NCBI GenBank assembly: GCA_046156035.1
Contig: JBJXEW010000044.1
Span: 1 to 64,000, forward strand
Direction: 5' to 3'
DNA: 64,000 nucleotides
Source: JAEUIX01 sp046156035
GTDB taxonomy: Bacteria > Planctomycetota > Phycisphaerae > Phycisphaerales > UBA1924
The translations under genes and the position numbers were made by a program. Shown piece after piece: positions 53,480 to 62,592 of this stretch (position 1 is the first letter of the stretch; each line of letters opens with the position of its first letter). The notes beneath the pieces are model-generated. The model saw only the letters and a program-made list of their open reading frames with translations, was not told where the DNA came from and searched no databases.

Positions 53480-55279
53480 TCAGCCGTGCTGTGCGCACCA
53501 CTCCCGCCACAAGCCGCGCAGGGCGCCCTCGAAGCGGCGTGTGTATCCCGGCCCATCGCAGAGGGGCGACGCGAGCAGGCGCAGGCGCATCTGCGACCGC
53601 AGCGCGGCGAGCGCGGGGCGGTTGGCCGCGAGGCGGGCGACGAGCGACAGACAACCGTCTTCGGTAGCCGCGCAGTGATCTTGCAGGCCCACGGCGGAGA
53701 GCAGCGAGAGGCCCACACGCCCCGCGTGCAGACCGGGTGGCCCGACGAGCGAGACGGGCGGCACACCCATGAACATCGCTTCGCAGGTGGTGGTGGTGCC
53801 GTTGTAGGGGAAGGGGTCGAGCGCGAGGTCGATGCGCGAGTAGAGGGCGAGGTGCTCGTCGCGGGTTTTGGTTTTGGCGAGCAGGTCGATGCGGCCAGCG
53901 TCTATGCCGCGCCGGACGAACTCGGAGAGGATGAACGCGCGGGCCTCTTCGTGCTCCAGCGCGGCATCCTTGAGCACCAGCCGCGTGCCGGGCACCTCGC
54001 GCAGGATGCGTGCCCAGAGGTCTTTGGTGCGGCCGCTGAGTTTGCCGAGCAGGTTGAACGAGCCGAGCGTGAACGGGCTGCTGGGTGCGAGGCCCGGCAT
54101 GGGTGAGACGGCCGGGCAGCCGGGGTCGGTGGGGCCGATCGGGGGCCGATAGCAGATGAAGCAGGGGTCAAGGCGGATGAGGCGCTCGGTGTGGCGCGTA
54201 TCAGACCGCGGAGTGGGGTCGGTCAGGCTGTCCACGAAGCGTGCATCCACGGTGGGGATGGCGGTGGTGCACGGGTAACCGAGCCACGAGACTTGCACCG
54301 GCGCAAGGCGGGCCCTCAGCGGCCACAGGATCGACGCGACGGTGTAGCCCGCCAGGTCGATGGCGATATCGATCTTCTCGCTCCGCAGGATCGCCTGCAC
54401 CTGCGTGTCGGTGGGTGTGGGCAGGTCGTGCCACGAGGCGAACTTGGTGCGAAGGCGCTTGGTGACGTGGTCGCTGGTGCGCGAGGCGAAGAGCGCGACG
54501 GGCGCGAAGCGGGCCCGGTCAAGATGGTCGAGGAGCGTTTCAACAAAGTACGCGCAGGAGTGCTGGATGAAATCCGGCGAGAGGAAGGCCATGCGCAGCG
54601 GCCGCTCCGGATCGGGCGCGTTCGTGAGCGGTCCGGGTGCCGGCGGCGGCATCTTCGCCAGCACGGCCCCTACGCGCGCGTGCCGGCGATAGACCTCGTC
54701 CATCGTGCAATCGCCCGCGTAGACCGAGAAGACGGCAGCCGTCGCGCACTGAAGGAAGTGGTTGGGGTCGCCCACGGTGGCGAGGGCGGTTTTTTCGGCC
54801 CGTGCCGCGGCGGTCTCCGGATCGCCCATCACCAGCGGCAGGTCCGCCAGATGCACGTGGGCCACGCGGTGGTTGGGCTCGATCTGGATCGCACGCTCGA
54901 AGGCGCGGGCCGCCTCGGCGAACGCGCCGGTGCGCACCAGCACATCTCCCAGCGCGGCGTGGGCATCCGCGGACGCGGGTGCAAGGTCCACGGCACGCCG
55001 AGCGCTCGCGACCGCCTCGGGCAACTGCGTGCTCTCGGCCTGCACCTTGGCGAGGGCCTGCCAGTAGGCCGGGAGCGTGCCGCCGCTGTCGCGTATGGCG
55101 GCCTTGAGGTAGAAGGCGGCCTGATCAAGGTGGACTTCTTCGAGAAGGATGTTGGCCAGGCAGAACGCCGCGGCGTGGTCGCGCGGGCTGCGCTGCAAAT
55201 GGCGGCGGAGCAGGGCCTGCGCCTCGGCGAGTTTGCCGGCGAAGTAGAGCGCCTCGGCGGCGGGAAGGATGCTCGACAT
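53480..55279 (-). CDS. TPR-containing glycosyltransferase 41 (OGT/SPINDLY-like)
   Basis: 599 residues. About four TPRs (residues 1-165: AEALYFAGKLAEAQALLRRHL, AAFYLKAAIRDSGG, ALGDVLVRTGAFAEAARAFERAI) are followed by the GT41 catalytic part: MAFLSPDFIQHSCAYFVE, LRSEKIDIAIDLAGYT, VQVSWLGYPCTT, SFNLLGKLS and DPFPYNGTTTTCEAMFMGVP. GT41 enzymes transfer sugars from nucleotide sugars, often GlcNAc, onto proteins. ATG overlaps the dxr stop (TGATG), suggesting coupling. Confidence 0.9.
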   Translation of the reverse strand: MSSILPAAEALYFAGKLAEAQALLRRHLQRSPRDHAAAFCLANILLEEVHLDQAAFYLKAAIRDSGGTLPAYWQALAKVQAESTQLPEAVASARRAVDLAPASADAHAALGDVLVRTGAFAEAARAFERAIQIEPNHRVAHVHLADLPLVMGDPETAAARAEKTALATVGDPNHFLQCATAAVFSVYAGDCTMDEVYRRHARVGAVLAKMPPPAPGPLTNAPDPERPLRMAFLSPDFIQHSCAYFVETLLDHLDRARFAPVALFASRTSDHVTKRLRTKFASWHDLPTPTDTQVQAILRSEKIDIAIDLAGYTVASILWPLRARLAPVQVSWLGYPCTTAIPTVDARFVDSLTDPTPRSDTRHTERLIRLDPCFICYRPPIGPTDPGCPAVSPMPGLAPSSPFTLGSFNLLGKLSGRTKDLWARILREVPGTRLVLKDAALEHEEARAFILSEFVRRGIDAGRIDLLAKTKTRDEHLALYSRIDLALDPFPYNGTTTTCEAMFMGVPPVSLVGPPGLHAGRVGLSLLSAVGLQDHCAATEDGCLSLVARLAANRPALAALRSQMRLRLLASPLCDGPGYTRRFEGALRGLWREWCAQHG

Positions 55280-56607
55280 CAGGCCCTCGCCGGTTCGCGG
55301 AGGGCGAGGCGATCGCGAACGAACCGCCGTGCCGCGGCATCGGCGTCGAGCACGTCGGCGAGGTCGCGGACGGGTGAAACGCCCAGAGCGTCCATCGCTT
55401 CGGCGGCAAGTTCGGGCAGGCGGCCGAAGGGAAGGAGGTTGCCGCGGGCGTTGGCGAGTGCGAGGAAGGCGGTCACGGCTTCTTCGGAGGCGGCGTTGAA
55501 GATGCTGCCGCTGGTGCCGCCCTGCTCGATGACGCGGTAGGCAAGGGCGAGCGCGGGGAAGCGGGCGGTGTCAACGGGCTCGAAGTCGAGGCGCGAGAGG
55601 GCGGTCCAGTCGAGTTTCCTGGAGCGGCCCTCAGGGCGGAGCGGGTGCGTCAGGGCGTACTGGATGGGCGAGCGCATGTCGGGCGGGCCGAGTTGCGCGA
55701 TGATGCTGCCATCGGCGAACTCGACGAGCGAGTGCACGATGGACTGGGGGTGGATGAGCACGTCGATGCGGGTGGCTTCGAGCCCGAAGAGCCAGTGGGC
55801 CTCGATCACCTCGAAGGCCTTGTTGGTGAGGCTGGCGGAGTCGATGGTGACTTTCGCGCCCATGCTCCAGGTGGGGTGCTTGAGGGCCTGAGCGGGCGTA
55901 GCGCTGTACGCGCCTTCGCGCGAGAGCGTGCGGAAGGGGCCGCCGCTGGCGGTGAGGATGACTTTTTTCACATCCGGGCCGCAGAGCATGGGCGGAACAT
56001 TGCCTGCGATTGGTGGGGCCCGCCGCGCGCGGGTCTCGTCCGCCTGCCATTGCCTTGGTGGGGCGGACGTCCCGTCCGCCTGCCTGTGTGTTTCACTGCC
56101 TCCGTGCCTCGATGCCTCCGTGCCTACTTCTTGCCTTCCCTGCAAGCACTGCCACACCGCGGAGTGCTCGCTGTCCACCGGCAGCAGGCGCGAGCCGGTG
56201 CGTTGGGCAAGGGGCACGATGAGCGAGCCCGCGGCCACCAGCGTTTCTTTGTTGGCCAGGGCCACATCACGCCCGAGTTCCACCGCAGCGAGCGTGGCGG
56301 GCAGGCCCGCGGCACCGACCATGGCGGCAACGACGAGGTCGGCGGGTGTTTCGCGCACGAGGCGCTCGGCCGCGGCGGGGCCGTCTCTGGCGGCGAGAAT
56401 GGCACGCGCGGGGTGCGGAACGTGGAAGGCCCGGGCCTGCTCAGCCAGCAGCGCGGCGTTGGTGCCCGCTACAAGCCCCACGACCTCGAACGAGCCGGGA
56501 ACCAACGCGTTGAGGTGCGCGATCACATCCAGCGTTTGCGTGCCGATGGAGCCTGTGGAACCCAGGAGAAGAACGCGGCGGGGGCGTGAAGAAGCGGGCG
56601 AGGTCAT
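55279..56607 (-). CDS. dxr: 1-deoxy-D-xylulose 5-phosphate reductoisomerase Dxr with a REP-derived insert
   Basis: 442 residues, versus about 385-400 for typical Dxr. The NADPH site is VLLLGSTGSIGTQTLDVI; the catalytic parts ANKETLVAAGSLIVP, LPVDSEHSAVWQCLQG, ILTASGGPFRTL and HPTWSMGAKVTIDSASL are intact. Between CLQG and VKKVILTASGG lie about 55 residues where other Dxr proteins have about 10. This insert is encoded by sequence holding REP family B palindromes and reads through in frame. The enzyme makes 2-C-methylerythritol 4-phosphate in the MEP isoprenoid pathway, so it should be essential and functional. Confidence 0.93.
   Translation of the reverse strand: MTSPASSRPRRVLLLGSTGSIGTQTLDVIAHLNALVPGSFEVVGLVAGTNAALLAEQARAFHVPHPARAILAARDGPAAAERLVRETPADLVVAAMVGAAGLPATLAAVELGRDVALANKETLVAAGSLIVPLAQRTGSRLLPVDSEHSAVWQCLQGRQEVGTEASRHGGSETHRQADGTSAPPRQWQADETRARRAPPIAGNVPPMLCGPDVKKVILTASGGPFRTLSREGAYSATPAQALKHPTWSMGAKVTIDSASLTNKAFEVIEAHWLFGLEATRIDVLIHPQSIVHSLVEFADGSIIAQLGPPDMRSPIQYALTHPLRPEGRSRKLDWTALSRLDFEPVDTARFPALALAYRVIEQGGTSGSIFNAASEEAVTAFLALANARGNLLPFGRLPELAAEAMDALGVSPVRDLADVLDADAAARRFVRDRLALREPARA
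55975..56136. repeat. REP-like family B and low-complexity insert inside dxr
   Basis: Contains a full family B unit (core GGCGGACGTCCCGTCCGCC, 56062-56080), a degenerate copy from about 56012, and a T/C-rich stretch (56090-56130) with repeated TGCCTCCGTGCCT. The boundaries are estimated from where the Dxr family similarity stops. Confidence 0.75.
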
Positions 56608-56647
56608 GCGGAGGAGAGGATAGGGAGCGCGTCTCCGCGATCTCGTA

Positions 56648-56739
56648 GCACAGGCTTTCCAGCCTGTGCCCTCGCAACCTGCCGCAACCGGCGTGCGCCC
56701 TTTCACGAGGCATGGAGGCACAGCCTGAAAGGCTGTGCC
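56648..56739. repeat. REP-like family C inverted pair
   Basis: GCACAGGCT-TTCC-AGCCTGTGC (56648-56669) and GGCACAGCC-TGAAA-GGCTGTGCC (56717-56739), in the spacer between the divergent dxr and glycyl-tRNA synthetase genes. Confidence 0.8.
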
Positions 56740-56823
56740 ACGGGCAGTCGGAGGCAGGCAGGCAGGCACGTGCGTGCGTCTGCCCGCCGCGTCGGGCATC
56801 TGAGTTGGCCCATACCCTCGGGC

Positions 56824-58578
56824 ATGAGCAGTGAAGCGAACGAGAAAGGTGTGCCCGCCGCGCCGGCGGTGCCGGGCCCCCCCGCTGGCAAGAGCATGGA
56901 CGCGATCATGGCGTTGTGCAAACGCCGCGGGTTTGTATTTCAGGCGAGCGACATTTACGGCGGCATCAACGGCTTCTGGGATTACGGCCCGCTGGGCGCG
57001 CAGTTGAAGAAGAACCTGCGCGATGCGTGGTGGCACGACATGGTGATGAACCCGTGCTGGGGGCGCAAGGGTCCGGGGGGCGAGCGCGTGCGCTGCGTGC
57101 CGCTGGAGACGTGCATTATCCAGCACCCGAAGGTGTGGGAAGCGAGTGGGCACGTGGCGGGCTTCAATGACCCGATGGTGGATGACAAGGAGACGAAGGG
57201 GAGGTTCAGGGCGGATCAATTGCACGGTATGTTTGCCGAAGACACCTCGTGGGCGTTTTCTGCCGACGCGGCGCGTGACGTTGAGCGGATATTGAAGCAC
57301 TCGGTCGATTCTCGCCCAGTTCCCATTGCGACCGTCGTGGCCACGTCGCTAGGCGAGGCGCTGGAGGCTTTTGTCAGCGACAAGCAGGTCCAGCGGCGAT
57401 TCAATCTCAAGGAGGTGAAGTTTCAACAGACCACCGCCAAGGGTGACGCCATGCTTGTGCACGTCAGGCGGGGAGACGAACGGTTCTACGCGTCCCTCAT
57501 GATTGTCGACGGGTCCGTGCTGAAGGATGCCGCGGACAAAGTGCCTTCGCCGTTCACTGGCAAGCTCGGCACGCTTACGGAACCTCGGCAGTTCAACCTC
57601 ATGTTCATTTCGTACACAGGTGCCGTTTTCGATGAGGGCAATAAGGTCTTCCTGCGCCCGGAGACCGCCCAGGGCATCTTCATCCACTTCAAGAATGTGG
57701 TGGATTCCACGCGTGTGAAGGTTCCCTTCGGCATCGGCAACACGGGCAAGAGTTTTCGCAACGAGATCACGCCGCGCAACTTCACCTACCGGTCGCGCGA
57801 GTTCGAGCAGGCCGAACTGGAGTTCTTCTGCCACCCCGACGAGTCGCAGGCGTGGTACGTGTTCTGGCGGGACTTCCGCATGGACTGGTGGAAGAGCCTG
57901 GGCCTTGCAGGTGAGAATCTGATTCTCCGCGAGCACGCGAAAGACGAGTTGAGCCACTACTCAACGGGCACGAGCGATGTGGAGTATCGCTTCCCGTTCA
58001 CCGCGCCCGGCTTCGGCGAGTTGGAGGGCATCGCCCATCGCGGGTGCTACGACCTCACGCAGCACCAGACGCACAGCAAGGTGAAACTCGACTACTTCGA
58101 CACCACGCGCGGCGAGACGCTGCCCAACGGCGGCAAGAAGGGCGAACGCTACATGCCGCACTGCATTGAACCGGCCGCGGGGTTGGATCGTGGCGCACTC
58201 GCGCTGATCTGCGAGGGGTACACGGTTGATCCGTCTCGCCCCAGCCCGGAGATTCTGAAACTCCACCCGCGCATTGCGCCCATCAAGGCGGCGGTCTTCC
58301 CGCTCATGGATAAAGACGGCCTGCCCGAGATCGCCGAGAAGTTGACGGACGAGTTGTTCGCCAAGTTCGGCAAGGGTGGGTTCATCGAGAGCGACGCGAA
58401 GCAATCCATCGGCAAGCGCTACGCGCGCATGGACGAGGCGGGGTGCCCGTTCTGCTTCACGATCGATGCCGACACGGTCAAGGACCAGACCGTGACGGTG
58501 CGCGATCGGGACACGGGGGCGCAGCAGCGCATCAACCTCGACAAGGTGAGCGGGTTTCTGGGGGAGAGGCTTCAGTGA
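56824..58578 (+). CDS. glyS: Glycyl-tRNA synthetase (dimeric type) with unusual insertion
   Basis: 584 residues. Class II features: DIYGGINGFWDYGPLG, WEASGHVAGFNDP, LRPETAQGIFIHFKN, GNTGKSFRNEITPRNF, REFEQAELEFFCHP and the C-terminal anticodon domain. The Cys pairs that bind zinc after the GFNDP motif are missing: VDDKETKGRFRAD replaces the usual VDCxxC. Between FRADQLH and GTLTEPRQFNLMF lie about 105 extra residues (about 136-240) with no Cys. The DNA for this insert (about 57215-57545) is visibly richer in A/T than its flanks. ATG at 56824 was chosen over an upstream GTG/ATG because the N-terminus is then of usual length. Confidence 0.93.
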   Translation: MSSEANEKGVPAAPAVPGPPAGKSMDAIMALCKRRGFVFQASDIYGGINGFWDYGPLGAQLKKNLRDAWWHDMVMNPCWGRKGPGGERVRCVPLETCIIQHPKVWEASGHVAGFNDPMVDDKETKGRFRADQLHGMFAEDTSWAFSADAARDVERILKHSVDSRPVPIATVVATSLGEALEAFVSDKQVQRRFNLKEVKFQQTTAKGDAMLVHVRRGDERFYASLMIVDGSVLKDAADKVPSPFTGKLGTLTEPRQFNLMFISYTGAVFDEGNKVFLRPETAQGIFIHFKNVVDSTRVKVPFGIGNTGKSFRNEITPRNFTYRSREFEQAELEFFCHPDESQAWYVFWRDFRMDWWKSLGLAGENLILREHAKDELSHYSTGTSDVEYRFPFTAPGFGELEGIAHRGCYDLTQHQTHSKVKLDYFDTTRGETLPNGGKKGERYMPHCIEPAAGLDRGALALICEGYTVDPSRPSPEILKLHPRIAPIKAAVFPLMDKDGLPEIAEKLTDELFAKFGKGGFIESDAKQSIGKRYARMDEAGCPFCFTIDADTVKDQTVTVRDRDTGAQQRINLDKVSGFLGERLQ

Positions 58579-59423
58579 CAGAGGTGCGAGTGTGGGGTGC
58601 GGATGCGGGCGACTTTCTCGAAGGAAGATTGATCTGGAGCGCGCTCAACGCGTTGAAACCCGCGAAGGCTGAGCCACCCGCGGTCGTCGATCTGTCGGGC
58701 CTCCAACTCGTCAGGCCCTACGCACTGGCCGCGATCGGCGCGTTGGGGTGCCTGGCAGGCGGCAAGGCGCGCCTTGTCATGCCCGCCACGCAGTTGGCGA
58801 GGGACCATCTCGTTCGCAGCGGCCTTGGCGACTTCTTCGTCCTCGAGGAAGGTACGGCACTTCCGCACTCGAGGCGAACGGTTCCGATCCGTCAACTCGT
58901 GCGCCCGGATGCCTCGTTCACGGATGAGATCACTCGTGCGTGGGACGGCGAGTTCGGGGGCATGTCGCCCGGCATCCGCCCCCGGTTGGCCGATCACCTC
59001 GATGAGATGATCCGCAACGCACTCGCGCACGCCGCTTCACCAGTCGGGTGCATCGTGGCGGCGCAGGTCTTTCCCGCCGTGCCGTCCGTCGAGGTGGCAA
59101 TCCTGGACTTGGGCCAGACGGTTCGGGGGCACTTGACAAAGCAGGATGCGTATCGAGGGCTGACTACCGATGCAGCCGCGATTGAGATGGCGACGCGGGA
59201 GGGCGTTTCCGGCACCGCACCCGGAGCCCTGAACGTGTTGGGTGAGCCCAATTCCGGAATCGGGTTGTACGAACTCAGAGAATACTGCGAGGCGGGCGGG
59301 GGCGAAATGACGATCGTCAGCGGCACGGAACTGATGGTGTTCAGGCTGGAATCGCCGCCGGTGGTTCGTCCCTTTGCGGGCGGATTCCCTGGCTGCCTCG
59401 TGAACATACGATTCCGTGTGTGA
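58575..59423 (+). CDS. STAS-like plus GHKL ATPase protein
   Basis: 282 residues. GTG at 58575 overlaps the synthetase stop (GTGA). The N-terminal 100 residues resemble a STAS-like domain (VVDLSGLQLVRPYALAAIGAL); the C-terminal half resembles a GHKL/histidine-kinase-like ATPase with an N-box (DEMIRNALAHAASP) and the later SGIGLYELREYCEAGGG. It has no H-box of its own. It probably acts with the DUF4325 protein encoded next, as a switch kinase/antagonist-like pair (inference). Confidence 0.75.
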   Translation: MTEVRVWGADAGDFLEGRLIWSALNALKPAKAEPPAVVDLSGLQLVRPYALAAIGALGCLAGGKARLVMPATQLARDHLVRSGLGDFFVLEEGTALPHSRRTVPIRQLVRPDASFTDEITRAWDGEFGGMSPGIRPRLADHLDEMIRNALAHAASPVGCIVAAQVFPAVPSVEVAILDLGQTVRGHLTKQDAYRGLTTDAAAIEMATREGVSGTAPGALNVLGEPNSGIGLYELREYCEAGGGEMTIVSGTELMVFRLESPPVVRPFAGGFPGCLVNIRFRV

Positions 59424-59435
59424 GTTGCGGACACC

Positions 59436-59762
59436 ATGAAGCCATCCGACCCAGTTGTGATCCACCTGCCCGGCCCAAGCCTTGTGTCGGCGGGCGCGGG
59501 CCTTGAGCACGCCGCGGCGGTCTTGGCAGCTTTGGCGCGGGTTGGTCGCGTGCAGCTCGACGCGACCGCTGCTGAACGGATGACTCCGTCCTTTGCAAAT
59601 GCGTTGGTCATGTCGATCCTCGACGCAATCGGGCAGTCGGACTTTGAGCGCCGCGTTGAACTTGTCGGTGGACCAGAAAACCTGCGAGAGAACTGGAACA
59701 AGGCCGTGGATCGCTACGGCCGAGGAATCCGCCTGAGCACGCAACGCCCGCGCGCGGCATAG
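59436..59762 (+). CDS. DUF4325 (STAS-like) domain protein
   Basis: 108 residues. The pattern VQLDATAAERMTPSFANALVMSILDAIG matches the DUF4325 family, whose members are often next to GHKL ATPase genes. It lies 12 bp after the ATPase gene. Likely partner or target of that ATPase. Confidence 0.75.
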   Translation: MKPSDPVVIHLPGPSLVSAGAGLEHAAAVLAALARVGRVQLDATAAERMTPSFANALVMSILDAIGQSDFERRVELVGGPENLRENWNKAVDRYGRGIRLSTQRPRAA

Positions 59763-59836
59763 GCCGTGCGCGGTGCCGGGTGCTGGGGCTCTGCTGCGGT
59801 GGCGCCGGGTTGCGCCGTTCCTGATTCCCGCTGTTC

Positions 59837-60478
59837 GTGTATGCGCCATTGGAGCCGAATGTGCACCCCACCGTCGCCCGAACCATTCTCATCTGTTCAC
59901 GCACGCCCGCCGTGTTCCGCGCCCTCGTGTGCGGGCTTGAGCCCGACTGGACCGAGCACGACTACGGCCCCATGCCGCTGACCACGCCGGAGGCCAAGGC
60001 GAACCCGGACTCGGTGGGCGGGGCGCGCACCTGGAGCGTGCGTGAGATCATGGCCCACATGCTCTTCAATGAACGCACGGACTGGATGCCGCGGATCAGG
60101 TGGGTGTTCGAGCACGGCGAAGCGAAGCCCTTCGAGCGCTTCGACATGATCGGCCACAAGCCGCTGCTGGCGCAGCACACGCTGGCGGAGATGCTGGACC
60201 TCTTCGAGCGCGAGCGGGCCGCGAGCCTGGGCGACCTGGCGGCGATGAGCCTGAGCGAGGCCGACCTTGCCCGGCGCGGCACGCACCCCGCGCTCGGGCC
60301 CGCCACCGTCGCCCACCTGCTGGGCGCGTGGATCGTGCACGACCTGAACCACATCGCGCAGATGTGCAAGGCCATGGCGTATCAGGCCAAGAGCGATGCC
60401 GGGCCGTGGGAGGCGTACATGTCGATCCTCTCGCCGCCAAGCCCGAGGGGTGGAAAGCCGAACAGCCAACCGAGTTGA
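59837..60478 (+). CDS. DinB-like family protein
   Basis: 213 residues. Four-helix DinB pattern with conserved His residues: WSVREIMAHMLFNERTDW and HLLGAWIVHDLNHIAQM. The family is metal-binding with varied thiol-transferase or unknown roles. GTG start at 59837; another GTG at 59860 is possible. Confidence 0.85.
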   Translation: MYAPLEPNVHPTVARTILICSRTPAVFRALVCGLEPDWTEHDYGPMPLTTPEAKANPDSVGGARTWSVREIMAHMLFNERTDWMPRIRWVFEHGEAKPFERFDMIGHKPLLAQHTLAEMLDLFERERAASLGDLAAMSLSEADLARRGTHPALGPATVAHLLGAWIVHDLNHIAQMCKAMAYQAKSDAGPWEAYMSILSPPSPRGGKPNSQPS

Positions 60479-60859
60479 TGAGTGGACGAGGGAGGCGGAC
60501 GGGACATCCGCCTCACCAGAGCCGTTCGGCGGGGTGGCACTGAGGTTCCCACCGTGCCATCGAAGTCGGCCCGGCTCTGCGAGCCCGTGTTCGCGCGCGC
60601 GGGCTGGTCCGGGGTGTTGGTGCAGGACAGAAAAATCTGCGCGTGGTCGTTGGTGGGCGTTCTCGCGCGTTTCTCGCGGGCGATCCGCGGGTTTCGGCGG
60701 GCTGCGAATGTACGAGCGGGATCATCGCCCGGCCGCGTTTGCGCGCGCGGGCGCGGCCCGGCGGGCGCGGCCCGGCGGGCGGGGGTAAGCGGGCCGCATC
60801 GCAGCGTTGCGGTGCAGGCCCGCGAACGAACCACCAGCGCCCCCAGCCGAGCCCACGCC
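60479..60859. other. Gene-free junction upstream of the phage genes
   Basis: No gene is seen in 381 bp; the open plus frame that continues from 60482 is probably not translated. It contains a REP family B copy (60494-60512) and a short tandem repeat (GGGCGCGGCCCGGC twice, 60750-60777). No terminase or integrase coding is visible. Confidence 0.55.
60494..60516. repeat. REP-like family B copy
   Basis: Core GGCGGACGGGACATCCGCC followed by TCACC. It is on the reverse orientation relative to the copies at 39604 and 56062 and has one arm mismatch. Confidence 0.7.
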
Positions 60860-62449
60860 ATGAACATTCGCACTGCCGACTTTCGAGATGTGGGCGAGCA
60901 CGGCCTGACCGATGCGCGCGTGGCCGGGCTGGTTGACGAGCACGCACGTGTGACGCAGCCGCGGCTGCGGATGCTGTGGGCGTATTACCGCAACGCGCTG
61001 GTGCTGCGCTCAAGCGAAGCGGGTGGCGGCTTGGGCGTGGGCGGGGGTGCGGGCGGGCGTGCGTATCGCCTCGCTCAGGAGCGCGGCCTGCCCGCACGCA
61101 TCGTGCGAGCGGGAGCGAGTGGGGGGGCGGGGTCTCTGGCGGCGGATGACCGAGGCGCGGCAAGACGTGAAATCGTCGTTGAGAACGACATCGCGTGGCG
61201 CATCCACGCGATGGTCGATTTTCTCTTCTCAAAGCCGGTCCGCCTGGTCTCCGCCGCCGCGGACCCCGCGAAGCGCACACTGATTCAACGCGTGCTCGAC
61301 GAGGTGTGGGAGGTCTCGGGCGGCGCGGCACTCCTGCAAGACATTGCGCTCCTGGGTCATGTGTACGGGCATGTGGATCTCGTGGTGCGTGCGGCCAGCG
61401 ACTTGGCAGGCGACCTGGCGAGCGCAGCGGGCAAGGCGGAGCCTGTCGATGCCGCGCGTGTTGCTGCGGGCTTGCGCATCGAACCCATCGAGCCCAGCCG
61501 CGGCGTGCCGGTGATCGACCCGCGAGATTACCGCAGCATCGAGGCCTACCTGATCCGCACCACCATCGACACGCCCGAGCGTGGGCGCGTGGCGATCACG
61601 GAAGTGCTTTCGGGCACGCGGCGGCATGTGTACGAGGAGGAGCAGGAGGGCGCACCCGCCCAGCACCAAGGGGCACGCGGCCCGGCGGGGCGTGGAGGAG
61701 ATGCAGCGGGCGCACACGGCCGCGCCAGCGCAAAGGCCCGCCTCGTGCTGGATGAACCCAACACCGTCTGCCCCGGCGAGGTGCCGGTGGTGCACATCCA
61801 GAACATCAGCCAGCCCTTCGCGTACGCGGGGCTGAGCGATGTGGAGCCGCTCATCCCCTTGCAGGATGAGTTGAACACGCGGCTCTCCGACCGGGCCAAC
61901 CGCGTCACGCTCCAGAGTTTCAAGATGTACCTGGCCAAGGGCATCGAAGGGTTCGACAAGCAGCCCGTCGGCCCCGGCCAACTCTGGATGACGGACAACC
62001 CGCACGCGAGCATCGAGGCCTTCGGGGGCGATGCCGCCAGCCCCAGCGAAGACCGGCACATCGAGCAGGTGCGCGATGCGATGGACAAGGCCAGCAGCCT
62101 GCCGCCCCTGGCCACGGGCGTGGTGCAGGCCAAGGTGGGCAACCTTACCAGCGAGAACGCGCTGCGCCTCACGCTGGGCGGCGTGCTGACGCGAACCAAC
62201 CGCAAGCGGCTGCTCTATGGCCGCGGCATCGCGCAGGCGTGCCGACTCGTGCTGAGCGCGCTCGACGACGCGGGCGTGCTGCGCACCAGCGAGGAGGATC
62301 GGCGCGTGAAGGTGGAGTGGAGCGACCCGCTGCCGCAGACAGCCGAGAGCCAGTTGCAGACAGCGAAGGCGAAGTTGGAGGTCGGCATTGATGCGGAGCA
62401 GGTGCGGACGGAACTCGGCTACGGCGTGGCGGATGAGGGAGTCGTGTAG
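60860..62449 (+). CDS. Phage portal protein
   Basis: 529 residues, ATG at 60860. The layout fits SPP1 gp6-like portals: LRMLWAYYRNAL at the N-terminus, WRIHAMVDFLFSKPVRLVS, PVIDPRDYRSIEAYLIRT, VPVVHIQNISQPFAYAGLSDVEPLIPLQDELNTRLSDRANRV-type central region (split over 61790-61910) and ESQLQTAKAKLEVG near the end. It forms the DNA entry channel of the capsid. A Gly/Ala-rich variable insert lies at about residues 270-295. Confidence 0.85.
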   Translation: MNIRTADFRDVGEHGLTDARVAGLVDEHARVTQPRLRMLWAYYRNALVLRSSEAGGGLGVGGGAGGRAYRLAQERGLPARIVRAGASGGAGSLAADDRGAARREIVVENDIAWRIHAMVDFLFSKPVRLVSAAADPAKRTLIQRVLDEVWEVSGGAALLQDIALLGHVYGHVDLVVRAASDLAGDLASAAGKAEPVDAARVAAGLRIEPIEPSRGVPVIDPRDYRSIEAYLIRTTIDTPERGRVAITEVLSGTRRHVYEEEQEGAPAQHQGARGPAGRGGDAAGAHGRASAKARLVLDEPNTVCPGEVPVVHIQNISQPFAYAGLSDVEPLIPLQDELNTRLSDRANRVTLQSFKMYLAKGIEGFDKQPVGPGQLWMTDNPHASIEAFGGDAASPSEDRHIEQVRDAMDKASSLPPLATGVVQAKVGNLTSENALRLTLGGVLTRTNRKRLLYGRGIAQACRLVLSALDDAGVLRTSEEDRRVKVEWSDPLPQTAESQLQTAKAKLEVGIDAEQVRTELGYGVADEGVV

Positions 62450-62592
62450 ACGCCAGACGCCAGACGCCAGACACGAGACGCGAGCGGAGAGAAAGTAGAA
62501 GGCAAAGTTCAGAGCACAGAGTTCACAGTTCAGAAGAGGCAGCACGCACGACTCAGGACACAGGACCAACCACCACACACAGGAGAACGACC
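62450..62592. other. T-poor low-complexity spacer
   Basis: 143 bp made of short repeats such as CAGACGCCAGAC and CACAGAG, ending in the ribosome-binding site before the next gene. It is similar in style to the spacer at 63103-63220. Confidence 0.5.

Noticed and set aside
60482..60859. N-terminal extension of the portal protein
   Set aside because: Low-complexity Gly/Ala/Arg sequence with a REP copy and tandem repeat; portal-like sequence begins at the ATG at 60860.
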